Assembly (NCBI GenBank): GCA_039583875.1
Contig: CM077158.1
Span: 125,299,900 to 125,363,899, forward strand
Direction of reading: 5' to 3'
Source: Platanthera guangdongensis
Lineage: Eukaryota; Streptophyta; Magnoliopsida; Asparagales; Orchidaceae
DNA: 64,000 nucleotides
Under the pieces are notes generated by a model. It saw nothing but the letters and a program-made list of their open reading frames with translations, was not told where the DNA came from and did not search any database. Both the position numbers and the translations under genes were made by a program. This document shows positions 44,395 through 54,992 of this stretch, piece by piece. Numbering within the stretch: the stretch's first letter is position 1; each line of letters starts with the position of its first letter.

Positions 44395-45972
44395 ATGGAG
44401 CTGGATCATGGGATCACTCAACTAAGACTTCCCTCGTGCACAAAGGAGTATTATCCCATCTGAAAGATGAGAGTGTCCTATCACTTGGAGACTATCGATC
44501 CTCGAGCATCTCTTATCTTGGAAGAGGGTCCATTCATTCCTATGAAGACCTCCGGCTCTGGAAAGGATATCCCAAGCCCCAAGTGTATTACTGAGATGTC
44601 GGAGACTGAACTCTCATTATTTAATCTGGACAAGATGATTCGTCAGATCATCATAAATGTCTGGTCTGGACCTTCTAGATCTAGATTAGAAAAGTGTGGG
44701 ATGGCCAAATCTATGTGGGTAACCATCTCAGATCTCATGGGGGGATCAGAGAAAGCAGGGATCTGCTGTCAGCAAGAGGATGAAGTCTATGTGGGGGTCC
44801 TCGCCTCTGAAGATGAAGGCAAGGATCAATCGGACAGCATCAGGGCGCCGGTGTCCTTGTCAAAGACTGAAGAAGAAATTGAGGAAAGCAGTTCTGATGA
44901 AGCTAACACAACGGTCTCTGGCGATAGTGACAATAACTCTGATGAGAAGGTAACTTCTTTATCTTGCCCCTTTTCTCTTGAAGTTCCTGAAGACAGGAAT
45001 TGTCACCCTGCAGAAAATCCTGATTCCCTGAAGAGAGCCCTTCAGAAAAGCAATCTACTTGTTGAGGACCAAGCTCAGTAGATTGCTCGACTGAAGATCT
45101 TGTTGGTTCTCCAATTGGCATCCAACAAGGTCAAGGACTCTAAAATTTCAGATCTAGAGAGTAGTCTAGAGAATGAGAAAAAGATAGTATCCAACTTTTC
45201 CAAGGTTGATGCTATCAAGAGAAAGGAAGAAAATGGGTGGATCTCCCGAATTATCAATTCTTGGAGAAATGGGGAAACGGTATTCAGACCCCCCACTCCA
45301 GGCAGGAAGGGTACTCATCATGCCTTCAGGTATGATCACAGGAACAACCGTGGTCACTGCAAGGGTGATCTTCCCTCATGTGGAGACACCCATAGTGCAA
45401 GGGCTGTCATGGCCACCCTTGAAAGAATACCTAAGGCTCATTCTGAACCCTTTGTATTCTCGGCCACTGCCCCAACTCGGCATGAATCTGCTGGTATCAG
45501 CTCTCAGTGCGCTCCTCAGCTCCCTAGGACACAGGAAAGGGAGGTTAGAAGTCATGCAGCTAGTTCTCATGGGGCATCTGGAAGGGTGCTGACTGAAAGG
45601 AAGGAACCACCTCCCAGGCCTCATGACGCTCGCTACATGTATTCCTTCCACCCTTCCAAGTGTCATGGTGGAAGAAGAAATTTTGTGAGCAGATCCGGCT
45701 CTATACCGTTTCGACCTAGGACCATGACTACCTCAGTCACTGGATCAGGTCAGAAACGGAGGTACAACATTCACACGTGTTGGTGCTGTGGAAAGGTGGG
45801 ACACGTTGCCATAGACTGTTGGCACAACCCCTCTATGTCAAGGGCAAGGGCTTATCCACATCTTCTGGGCAGAGGTAGTCTTCCTGACAGGATTTCTGAG
45901 GGAAGGCATTCGAGTTTTTATTCTAACAAGAACCTAGGACCCAATACATGTTGGGTTCCTAAGGTAAGGTAA
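44395..45972 (+). pseudogene. Co-E gag, internally shortened
   Basis: Starts MELDHGITQLRLPS, but TGA at 44461-44463 replaces the conserved tryptophan (PIWK-type motif) early on. The N-terminal domain runs to WVTISDLMGGSEKAG, then jumps to an acidic serine-rich region, so the middle of Gag that relatives have (including the first zinc knuckle) is missing. A TAG near 45079 follows. A coiled-coil remnant (KISDLESSLENEKKIVSNF) and the distal knuckle CWCCGKVGHVAIDC (about 45780) remain. It ends GPNTCWVPKVR at TAA near 45970. Closest in layout to Co-B and Co-C gag. Confidence 0.88.
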
Positions 45973-46904
45973 CACTCTGTTGCAGGGTAGTCGAGGTTCC
46001 CGTAAATGTAAAGGGAACTTGACTGAAGATGTTTCAAGAATGCATTGGAACAAGTATCTGGAACAACAGAAGTACTATCTACAATGGTATACTCATATTG
46101 AACGCCTGGTATGCGTTAACCAGAGGGACTGAATGATAAATCTTATAATCCCAGGTATTTTTGATCGGCTCCAATATTTAAGTCATATTGTGTCGACATT
46201 TATATATATATATATATATTTATATATATACACCTATATGTGCGTACACCTAAGGAAAGGCTAACACTTGGATACATTATTGAAGATTTATCTGTAAATT
46301 CACTGGTAGATTCAAGAATAAACATCTACAGGCATAAATCAGTTCACTGAAAATTAAAGAAGATACGTCATTGGAAATCACTAAAACTTACAATTGACAT
46401 GAATAAATGTATGGAAAAACCCCTTTCAAACCCTAAATAGATTGGTATTAAGAAATGTATATATTTAGAAGATTTTAAACCGTCTTAATATCAGAAGATT
46501 TCGAGAATCCGGCATGCCTCTTAATGCGTAGATTTCTATTGAAGAATCCCTTCGATTTCGATTTAGAAAAACTCCCGCCGATCCCTCGTATTTCGCATTT
46601 TGCACGAAAACCCGACGATATCGCGCAGGAATCCCGCCGACCCTTCATATTCCTCATTTCCGTCGAAGTTCCTCATTTCTGTCGATATCCTGCAGGACTC
46701 CCGCCTCCTCTTCCGTCGATACCACGCAGGAATCCCGCCGCTTCTTCCGTCGAAATCCCATAGGAAACCCGCAGACTCTTCCTTCCGTAGACCTCTCGAC
46801 TCGTCCAGGTATTTCTCTGCGGCTTCGATCAAATAAGGAAGCGAGCTCCTCCAGGTTTTCCGTCATCTCCGTCGACTCTGATCTCCTCCGCTTTTGGGTT
46901 TGCA
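45973..46904 (+). other. Co-E spacer in place of pol
   Basis: No PR, IN, RT or RNase H motif in any frame. After the gag stop comes CTCTGTTGCAGGG, the start of the gag-pol junction, then about 500 bp of AT-rich sequence with a short (TA)n tract (46199-46231). Then 46500-46800 holds repeated GCAGGAATCCCGCCG and TTCCGTCGAAATCC blocks leading to ORF3. Pol has been deleted or was never present in this lineage. Confidence 0.85.
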
Positions 46905-49272
46905 ATGGCTCCAAGGACAACCGCCGGCCTGGTCACTAGATGTGAGTTGGTTCGAACCGGGTTCTCACATGCCTCAGATGAGTTCAGAAACATCATCATC
47001 ATGCTTGAAGAGGCTGGACTCTCTTTTATACTGGAGCACCCCTGCAAAATTTTGGACAAGGAAGTGATGGAGTTCTTCGCAACCGCCAAACTTCGGAATG
47101 AAGACTCTATCATCAAGAGTAAGGTTGCAGGTGCAAGGATCAAGTTGTCTGCAAGCAAACTGACCCAATACTTGCAGCCCACTAGTTCTGAGCATGAGGA
47201 TTATCTAGAGGAACATGATAAAGACAGGACATTGTTATTCTGTGGACTAGCTAGAGGGACCAGATCGATAAAGCGAAAGGAAATGAATGAGGAGGGGAAA
47301 CTTTTATCCGACATCATTGGGAAAGTACTGATATGCAAACCCGGCTCACATGGCCACATCTCAGCTGACATGTTCAAGATCCTTGTGGCGATTGTCTGCA
47401 GAAAGAGATTCAATTGGGGGGCTATGCTTTTTGAGAAGATTAAGGACACTCTCAGAACTCCATGTTTTGGAAGAATCATCAGCCTATATCTTAATCAGTT
47501 AAACGGAGATAGGTATGACATGAGTAAAGGAGTTCCATTGCATTATTTGAAGAAAATGGACTCCAGCGTATTTGACAGATGGGAGCGACGCATCTGGCAG
47601 GCTGCAGTGGTAGTAGAACAAGAAGAATCTCCTACCGAGGACAGAACTGTAACAGATTCCGTGGCTATCCCCAGTGAAGTTCCTGATGCACTGACTGCAG
47701 GAATTGAGGGGGAGCCTCTACCCGCTTCTGCTAATGTCATATCTGGCATCTCTCAGATAGCTAGAGATGTAGTTGCGGATCTGCAAGAAGAAAGTGAAGA
47801 TGTGGTGGAAAATGAGGCGGCCATGAACTTGAATGATCTAGGAGCCGGAGGTGATGTAGTGGAAAATGATGAGGAAGTTTTGGAAGATGATGCAGTTGAG
47901 AATGACTTCATGGATAATGAGGATGAGGAAGAAGAAAATGAGAGACAGGAAGTAATGGAGCCTCAGGACGACACTGAAGTTACTTCTGAAAAGCAAGCTC
48001 CTGAAATAGTTCCTGAGAAAGCTAGTGCAACAGTGGAGGGGGAGTCCTCTCAGCAGAGGCTGCTAAGTACTTCTGAGAAACCTACTGAGGCTGCAAATAT
48101 TCCCCCTATAGAGACTGTGCAAGTGTCCAGCTCTACAAGTGAATCTGCTGAAGGGCAAGGCCAAGGAATGCCTCAGGGTCATCCACCACGAGCTGATCTC
48201 GCTAATCTCACAGTGAATGTTATTCAAGGTATAGTGGATGAGCTCAAAGTGTCCTTTGTGCAAGCTCAAAATAAAGTGTTAAGAAGAATTAAGAAATCTG
48301 AGAATCTAATGCTCAAGAACGTTGTGGAAATTAATCACAAACTGGATTTGATGGAAAAGAAGTTCGAAGACAAGTATGAAGCAGCCGGCAAAGCCGTAAC
48401 TCTTCTTATGGAAGGATTGGAAAAGAACACAGATACACTCGCAGTCGTTAATCAGAATGCTCATGTCGTGGCAAATAACATCCAAAAATTTGATGCCAAC
48501 ATGGTGACTCTTAACAACATCAACAAGCCTTGATTACCGAGTTCTCCAAGACTACAAAGCACATTGATGAGTCACTGCATTCTTATGCAAACTCCATTGC
48601 CGTCGAAGCCAAAAAGGGGGAGCAAGAATATACAGCTAAGATGGCCGAGCTTCAGGAAATCATAATCAAAAATTTTGAACAGTCAAACATTTATGTTTAT
48701 GACAGTTGCTGGTGGATGCTCAAACAGGTGCTAGGCACCAATATCCCTGAAAATCCTGAGGGTAATCCTGCTCCTAAAAATAATACTGCGTCTGATGAGG
48801 GAGCAAGTGTTGAAGAAGTTCCTTTAAGTGAAGCTGATGCTCAAAGGGCTGCTAGGGCCACCTCCAAAGAAAAACTGATGGCCTTGTTTGACCAAGGAGC
48901 CCTAGCAAAAGCTAGGGACAAGAGAAAATCTCAAGAAGGGACATCTAAGGAAACGCAAGCTGAAAAGAAAATAGACTGAAGGAGGATGAAGTGAGGAACG
49001 AAAGGTGGAGTCCGGTATCAAAGAGTATTATCTTGGACACGTTCTGGCTACAAGAAAAAGGGGAAATCAATCGGAACGACGTATACAACAAGCATGAGTG
49101 GGAGCTGCACAAGACATATGAAGCCAAACGGAACATCTTCTTCAGGACCAACACTGTGGCAGACAAAGCTCCTCCTCCCAGATACTATCCAAATCCCAAG
49201 AAGTACGTTGAGAGGCAAAGAAAGAAGTTCCTGGCTCAAAAACACAAGGATGACCTAGCCAAAGAGAAATAG
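46905..49272 (+). pseudogene. Co-E ORF3 (best preserved of the plant-transposon type)
   Basis: Open for 542 codons from MAPRTTAGLVTRCELVRTGF. In order: N-terminal domain (DEFRNIIIMLEEAGLSFILEHP; EGKLLSDIIGKVLI; FNWGAMLFEKIKDTLRTPCFGRIIS; FDRWERRIWQ), an acidic region with GIEGEPLPAS, and a coiled coil (ENLMLKNVVEINHKLDLMEKK). A one-base shift near 48528 moves the frame to 48530-48979 (KKGEQEYTAKMAELQ, a W-rich DSCWWML patch). Another break near 48977 leads to 48991-49272 with the C-terminal patch WSPVSKS, KHEWELHK, PPPRYYPNP and a basic tail. Only two breaks in about 780 codons. No membrane segment. I recall the N-terminal domain as a putative plant transposon protein family of unknown function. 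Confidence 0.87.
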
Positions 49273-49338
49273 ACATACGTCTATAGCTTGTCACTTTCTT
49301 AAGAGCATATTTTTTATTGATATATGAACAATTTTTGG

Positions 49339-49340
<2 letters not shown>

Positions 49341-49432
<92 letters not shown>
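49341..49432. repeat. (TA)n microsatellite after Co-E ORF3
   Basis: About 92 bp of TA dinucleotide between ORF3 and the polypurine tract, the same relative place as 16222-16315 in Co-A. Confidence 0.95.
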
Positions 49433-49435
<3 letters not shown>

Positions 49436-49561
49436 TTTATGATTGACTCAAGCTTTGATCTGTTTGCCTTTATTTCTTTATGCAGTATCTTTAAATACTA
49501 TATGCTGTGTATATTATCTGGATGGTGGTATTCATCTTAGCTAGTAGGATTTTGGCTTCGT

Positions 49562-49576
49562 CAAATAGGGGGAGAT
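49562..49576 (+). other. Co-E polypurine tract
   Basis: CAAATAGGGGGAGAT immediately before the 3' LTR. Confidence 0.92.
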
Positions 49577-51121
49577 TGTTGGGTATTGTATCCACAATTA
49601 CCTGGATTTGAGGAAGCCACCTGTCAAGCTAAGATGAATTCCCAATGTATTTGATGAAACCTTTTAAGTTGTGCTTGTAGTTATTCCACGCTAAGTACAC
49701 ACCAATGTCAGGGTGCAGTAGGTCAATATACACAGGTCTACGCGACGTAATCCCTCGTTGAGCAGATCAGTGTGTTGGCCTACGTGCACTCTCTCTATTG
49801 GAGTGTACTTATTTTCAAGTACAGGGCTATGATAATGCAAGAGCAGACAAGGAGCAAGGATGGGTTAAAGAGCAGCTCATGGGTGGAAAGACGAAAAATC
49901 GTCTAAGTGTTAATCGACGAGAATCACCAAGTGATTCTCGCCGAATCGTCGAGAATCACTGGCTGATTCTCACCGACTCTTTTCGGCTACATCTGAGCAT
50001 GCAAATCTGTCGCCAAGTCAAAACCGTCGAGAATCACTGGCTGATTCTCGCCGAATCGTCGAGAATGACCTTCGATTCTCGCCGATTCGACGAGAATCAC
50101 CTTCGATTCTCGTCGATTTTGCCTTGGGCGAAGTCCTGCTATTCACTGGACCGGATCAGATGTCAAGGTGATGTTTTGAACCGGTTTTAGGGTTTCTTCT
50201 GATGGGACCCACAACGGTCAAAAAGACGTATTCTACTGTATAAATACTCGCGTACTATTGAACAATAAATACATCAAGGAAGATTTGAAAAAGACGAAGC
50301 CGAGCCGCCGACGAGACCTAGATCGCGAAACCTGCTCCGCCGTCGTCGCCGCTCGAGCCTGTAGATCGCCGGCTTTGATCGTGGTTGCTTCCAGATCTCC
50401 CAGCGACAGAAGCTCAGCCAAGCACAACATCTCACGCGTCTAACCAGAGATCCCTTGTCTCTTGATTCGTTGATCGGGAAAACCTTCCCCTTCCGAATCG
50501 ATCGAGACGATCGATCCTAGTGTGACCGTTGGAAGACCTTGCTAGCTTTACTACGAAGATTGAATCTCCAAAGTACAGCAGCCGCACACCGTTGTCGCCG
50601 CCGATCCCGAGAACCAAGCCGCCGCCCTTCTTGCCGCCGCCGGTTTCGGGGAGATTCTCTCCAAGTGAGATCTAGGGTTGTGGACTCTTCGTTGACTTCA
50701 AGAACACGTCATCGAACGAAGAGGGACACCTTAGTCTCCATAAGTTTTTTGTATTTCTTGTACATTCTATTTTCAATTCTGTTGTATAGGAACGTTGGTT
50801 CCTAGTTGTAAGGGTTGGGTGCAACCCGTGTTGTGGGAGTGTTTACTCCTACGTGTGGAAGGGTTCCTTCCGTTAGTGCAAGGATTGGATTTCAATCCTG
50901 TTGGTGAAGTGACCGAGTCGTCCCTGGTTGGGAGATAGGTTGAAGGGGGAAAGTGGATGTACCCAAATCGGGGAACCACTATAAATTGCTTGTGTCCTTT
51001 CTGTGTATGTTGTTTTGTTTTCGTGTGCAGGTACAATTTTAATTCCGCAAAAACGCTGCAAGTCACCTATTCCCTCGCCCCCACCCATAGGTGAAGGTAG
51101 TTGACACTAGGTGGACTTTCA
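49577..51121 (+). repeat. Co-E 3' LTR
   Basis: Sister of 42777-44320. It keeps an apparently intact TATAAATA at 50240-50247 and the hairpin array at about 49910-50120. It ends TGGACTTTCA, followed by the TSD AATGC. Confidence 0.94.
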
Positions 51122-52329
51122 AATGCCCAGAGAATCAGAAGAAAGAGAAGAGAAGAGAAAAGCAAAAGTACTCCAGAAAGCAGTTCACCAGCAAACCCTC
51201 TTCCAGCAAACACAAGAGGAAGGAAAAGGGGTTTGTAGCTCAGACTTGGAGTTAGGCTGAAGAGGAGTCAACATCTTCAAGCTCCAGTGAAGATGAAGAA
51301 GAAGAAAGAGCAAAAGAGGTTTGCCTCATGGCAATTGATGCCTCAAGAAGCAATTCAGAAGAAGAAGAGTCAGACAATAAGGAAGCTTCTGAATCAGAAG
51401 CTGATCAGGTATTATCATTGTTTGATTATAATTCAAAATCTTTCAAATCAGATTTTAAAATCATGTGTTTAGACTTAATCAACTCTGAGAAGGAAATCAA
51501 ACTTCTCAGAGGTAAGCAAGTTAACTATGATAGCTTAGTATTAGAAAACACCAAATTGAAAAATGAAATAGATATGTTTAGTGAACAAATCACCCTTCTA
51601 AAAGATGAATTAAATAAGGTAAAACAACTAGAAGAGTCACTAAATGGAAGAAGTAAACAACTAGCAGAAATAACTAACACATCTAATGCTAGGTTTAATG
51701 GAAGTAGGTTAGGATTAGGTGCATCATCTAGTGAACCACCTGTTCTTCAGAAAAACCATCTATCACAACCAATAAATTTTATTTCTGAGAAAGGAAAGAA
51801 GAATATTGATCAAGTAAATAAGGTAAATAAGATTCTAGAACAAATTAAAACTAAGGATAAAATTGAAAGACAGAAAACACCAACTAAAAACAAAGTTCAG
51901 CAATTTTCGTCGACCTCGGATCGACGAAAAGGGGCCAGTTCGTCGAACCCAGATCGACGAACTCTAAAAGCCAACTATAGTCATAATTATTCGTCTAACT
52001 GCGATCGACGAACTTTGTATGGTTCGTCGAGCAGAGATCGATGAACGTGGGGCGCAGAGAATGAACATGTTTATTCTCTGGGCAGAGATCGACGATCTCA
52101 ACCCAATTCGTCGAACTCTGGTCGACGAACTTACATAAATTCGTCGAACCCAGGAAGACTTAACCAAAACTTTAACTATAACAGAAACTTAAATACTTCT
52201 AGGAAATCATTTAATCCCCTAGCTGACTGGACCATTCCACCTAGGAGATACCACCCCCTAGGATATAAATCATAGCCAGAATTTTCTGTTATTTCTAGTT
52301 TCTCTTATCAGCCATACAAAGGGCCCAAG
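51122..52329 (+). pseudogene. Co-D gag, 3' part
   Basis: Resumes the zinc-knuckle region (CPENQKKE-like in Co-F) after Co-E. The frame 51328-52044 has an acidic serine stretch, a coiled coil (LINSEKEIKLLRGKQ ... LKDELNKVKQLEESLNGR) and a glycine/asparagine linker. From 51905 the coding sequence consists of TTCGTCGAA/ATCGACGAAC repeats, read in frame as SSN-x-DRR peptides, broken by a TGA near 52042. The frame ends near GPK at 52329, then the gag-pol junction. Confidence 0.85.
51905..52155. repeat. TCGA palindrome array inside Co-D gag
   Basis: About ten TTCGTCGAA / GATCGACGAA units within gag sequence, the same motif as in the Co-D LTR. In frame they give serine/asparagine and DRR residues. 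Counterpart in Co-F at 56670-56910. Confidence 0.88.
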
Positions 52330-52368
52330 GTAACCTGTGTCATAAATCACTAACTGTTTATATTGCAG
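52330..52368 (+). other. Intron-like gag-pol junction, Co-D
   Basis: AAG|GTAACC ... CACTAAC ... ATTGCAG|GTG, 39 nt with one in-frame stop (TAA). Donor, branch-like CTAAC and acceptor are all recognisable, but 39 nt is shorter than plant introns normally are. It could also be an acceptor for a longer splice, or a stop-codon readthrough site. Confidence 0.4.
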
Positions 52369-53037
52369 GTGAAAAAGTGTCTGAGGTTAAATGAAACTTG
52401 GTACCTGGACAGTGGCTGATCCAAGCATACGACTGGCAGCAAGGACATCCTTTTCAACTACAAGTCCAAATTGTGGCCAAAGGTTATCTTTGGTGACTCA
52501 AAATATGGTAAGTCAGAAGGAGTTGGAGAAGTTAAAATAGGAGCTGTCACATTCAGAAAAGTGACATATGTAAGTGGACTAAAGAATAACCTCATCCCCA
52601 TAAGTCAATTATGTGATGATGGTTATTAGGTATACTTTAACGCTTCTACTTGCTCTATTATTGATAAAAAGTAACCAAACTGTTTTAACTAGCAGTAGAC
52701 AAGGCAATATTTATCTAGTGAATTTTACTTCTGCAACAACTGATATCTACTTACTGAATTTAACTAGTAATCAAAATGATTTATGGTACAAAAGACTAGG
52801 ACATGTAAATCTGAAAAATATAACTACGTTATGTAAGCACAACCTTGTTAGAGGTCAACCTTCTGCTCCCTATAAGAAGGAAGGTCTCTGCAGGGCTTGT
52901 CAATTAGGCAAACAAACTAAAACTAGCTTCAAATCAATTAATAAGAGTGATTCACCTAGTATCTTGTACTTGCTACACTTGGATCTATTTGGACCCATTG
53001 CAGTACAAAGCCTAGGAAGGAAATCCTACACCTTGGT
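52369..53037 (+). pseudogene. Co-D pol: protease and start of integrase (cut by Co-F)
   Basis: Protease region TWYLDSG, with a TGA where cysteine follows in relatives, then SQLCDDGY and a TAG. The GAG-pre-integrase zinc region is intact: LWYKRLGHVNLKN ... CRACQLGKQTKTSF. The integrase core begins with LHLDLFGPIAVQSLG and SYTLVV, and is cut at 53037 by the Co-F LTR. The flank is TTGGT. The rest of Co-D pol lies beyond the window. Confidence 0.88.
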
Positions 53038-53219
53038 TGTTGGATCCCTAGTTGATTTGGGCTAGGTTCACTAGCTTAGGATGTGACCCAACATGTATAG
53101 CCGGGTCAAGTTTGTGTCCTAGAGTCTAGGTCAAGTCCTAAGGTTCAACATCAGATGGACCAGCTATCATCAAGACCATCAAAGACTCAAGAATTAGAAG
53201 TTTTCAAGACTAAGTCAAA

Positions 53220-53930
53220 TGAGTTCGACATTCGTCGAACTCAGGTCGACGAAAGGTGTTCTGCGCTCGACGATCTTGAGATAATTCTTAGTGCTGGGCT
53301 CGATGATCTTAGTGCTCTGTTTGACGAAGACTGAGTCACTTCACAGACTAAAGTCAGGGTAACTCTAGATTTTTTTCTAAGTCCTCTTCAAGCTTTGGTC
53401 GATGAACTGGATTCTGAGCTCGACGAACATGGACCTCAAGTTCTCAACTTCTCAGGTTGACGATTTCAGTATTCTACTCGACGATTCCTGAATTCAGAGG
53501 ATGTGTGTCGACACTTAGGGCATGTGTCGACACCAGCTTGTGTCGACAACAGAAGATTTGTGTCGACACCAACTTATGTCGATACAGAATATCAGTTATA
53601 CAGAATATTTTAACAAAGTCCAAAAATGTTCTTTGCACGACGATTTCAGGTCTATGATTTGAATCTGTCTCAGTCAGAGACTTCTCAGATTCTTAGTCCA
53701 CAATCATTCTTCGGTCGACGAATTTGGATCTCAGTTCGACGAATTTGATCCTCTGGTCGACGAATGAAGATTGTCAGTTCGACGAATATTGTTGCAGAAT
53801 TGACAAGATTCCCGTGAAGATAAATTGTCTGGTCGACGAACTCATCAAGCTCAACTCGATGAACTCAAGCTCGGCTCAATGAACTCAAACTCAGCTCGAC
53901 GAATTGTGTTCTTCGTTCGACGATTCCAGA
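53220..53930. repeat. TTCGTCGAA and TGTCGACACC arrays, Co-F LTR
   Basis: Same two motif classes as at 40020-40700, with different spacers and copy number. The TGTCGACACC part is at about 53505-53590. Confidence 0.9.
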
Positions 53931-54801
53931 CTAGGTCTTCTCCAGTTTCCCGTACCTTTTCTCGGCGATTAATCCTCAGTAATTAATGCCCAATCCTCTC
54001 GGAATGTTACCGTTAGAACGCACATTGATCATGGATTATTTCATGCCATTTTTCCATGGGACAGTTACGGAAATCATTGATTGCCGCTTCCTTCCCAGGC
54101 TGACTGCAATTACTGCTCTAACATTCAAATTTCGGTTGTTCTTCAGACAGTAAAAAGTCAGAAAAGAAAAGGATCAAGAAGTACAACACTACCAGACACA
54201 TAGACAGACATTGCATAGAAGAACAATCTTACAACAGTTAAAAAGTTCTTTACTACAATCTGCCCAGGCTAGAGAATAATTTTATCAAGAAGAAGAAGAA
54301 CACACAATGACTATCAAGAGTCTTCTTCCTTGAATTCTATAGGACAACTTCAGAAGGACAACAAAACTCTATCTGTAAAAGAAGTTCCTGAAGCAATCTC
54401 TGGTTCAGGAACTCAAGCTTTTGAAGACCTGTCACCCTGAAGCAGGGCTCCAGAATTCCTGATCCCTTCAAGATCTCAGGGGGAGCAATCTGCTGAAATC
54501 AATCCACAAGTCTTCTCAGTTGTTATTGAGAAAGAGAAGACCCCATCACCTCTTTTACAACTCTTGTACAGGGTTTTAATTCCCTTCAAAATTATTCCTG
54601 GTTACAAGTCTCCAACTAAAAGACTTGAGGTTTTGGTTTTTGAGCACCTGAATAAAAGCTCTAATGTCGTCTGGTTGCCCTTTTTCTTTTGTTTTGGATG
54701 TGTTGTTCTGTGATTAAATAGGTTGCTGTGCTTATTTATTTTATTTACTGACCTGTTCACTTAGGATTACAACAAAAGTTGTAAAAGTTTGAAGAGAGCC
54801 C

Positions 54802-54831
54802 AATACTCTATTCACCCCCCTCTAGAGTATT
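54802..54831 (+). promoter_or_regulatory. C-loop hairpin with covarying stem, Co-F
   Basis: AATACTCTA (54802-54810) pairs perfectly with TAGAGTATT (54823-54831) around TTCACCCCCCTC. Confidence 0.8.
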
Positions 54832-54854
54832 TCAGATCTACTTTCACTTTTAAT

Positions 54855-54866
54855 TGGTATCAAAGC
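54855..54866 (+). other. Co-F primer binding site
   Basis: TGGTATCAAAGC, one mismatch (G to A) to the usual tRNA-Met PBS. Confidence 0.9.
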
Positions 54867-54992
54867 GAGGTTGGTCAATCTACCACACTTTAAGAGATCA
54901 AGTGGTTGTACAGGCTAACACCTGAATCATAAAGATCCCTCTAGTTAGATCTGTTTGTTTTGGTTTTGTTATTAGATTTATTTCTTCACAGC

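Larger units (their letters stand above)
53038..54852 (+). repeat. Co-F 5' LTR
   Basis: 1815 bp from TGTTGGATCCCTAG to CACTTTTA (terminal CA changed to TA). Same family as the Co-D LTR: TTCGTCGAA and TGTCGACACC arrays (53220-53930), AGGGGGAG at about 54480 and the covarying C-loop hairpin (54802-54831). Relative to Co-D it lacks about 110 bp around 54660, including the AGTGG...CCACT block. Confidence 0.92.

Noticed and set aside
44395..45972. Co-E gag region as a host zinc-finger gene
   Set aside because: Knuckle, coiled coil and position after an LTR-PBS match the other gag genes; it is a shortened gag.
46905..49272. ORF3 as an envelope glycoprotein
   Set aside because: No signal peptide, membrane segment or cysteine-rich ectodomain seen; charged and coiled-coil protein instead.
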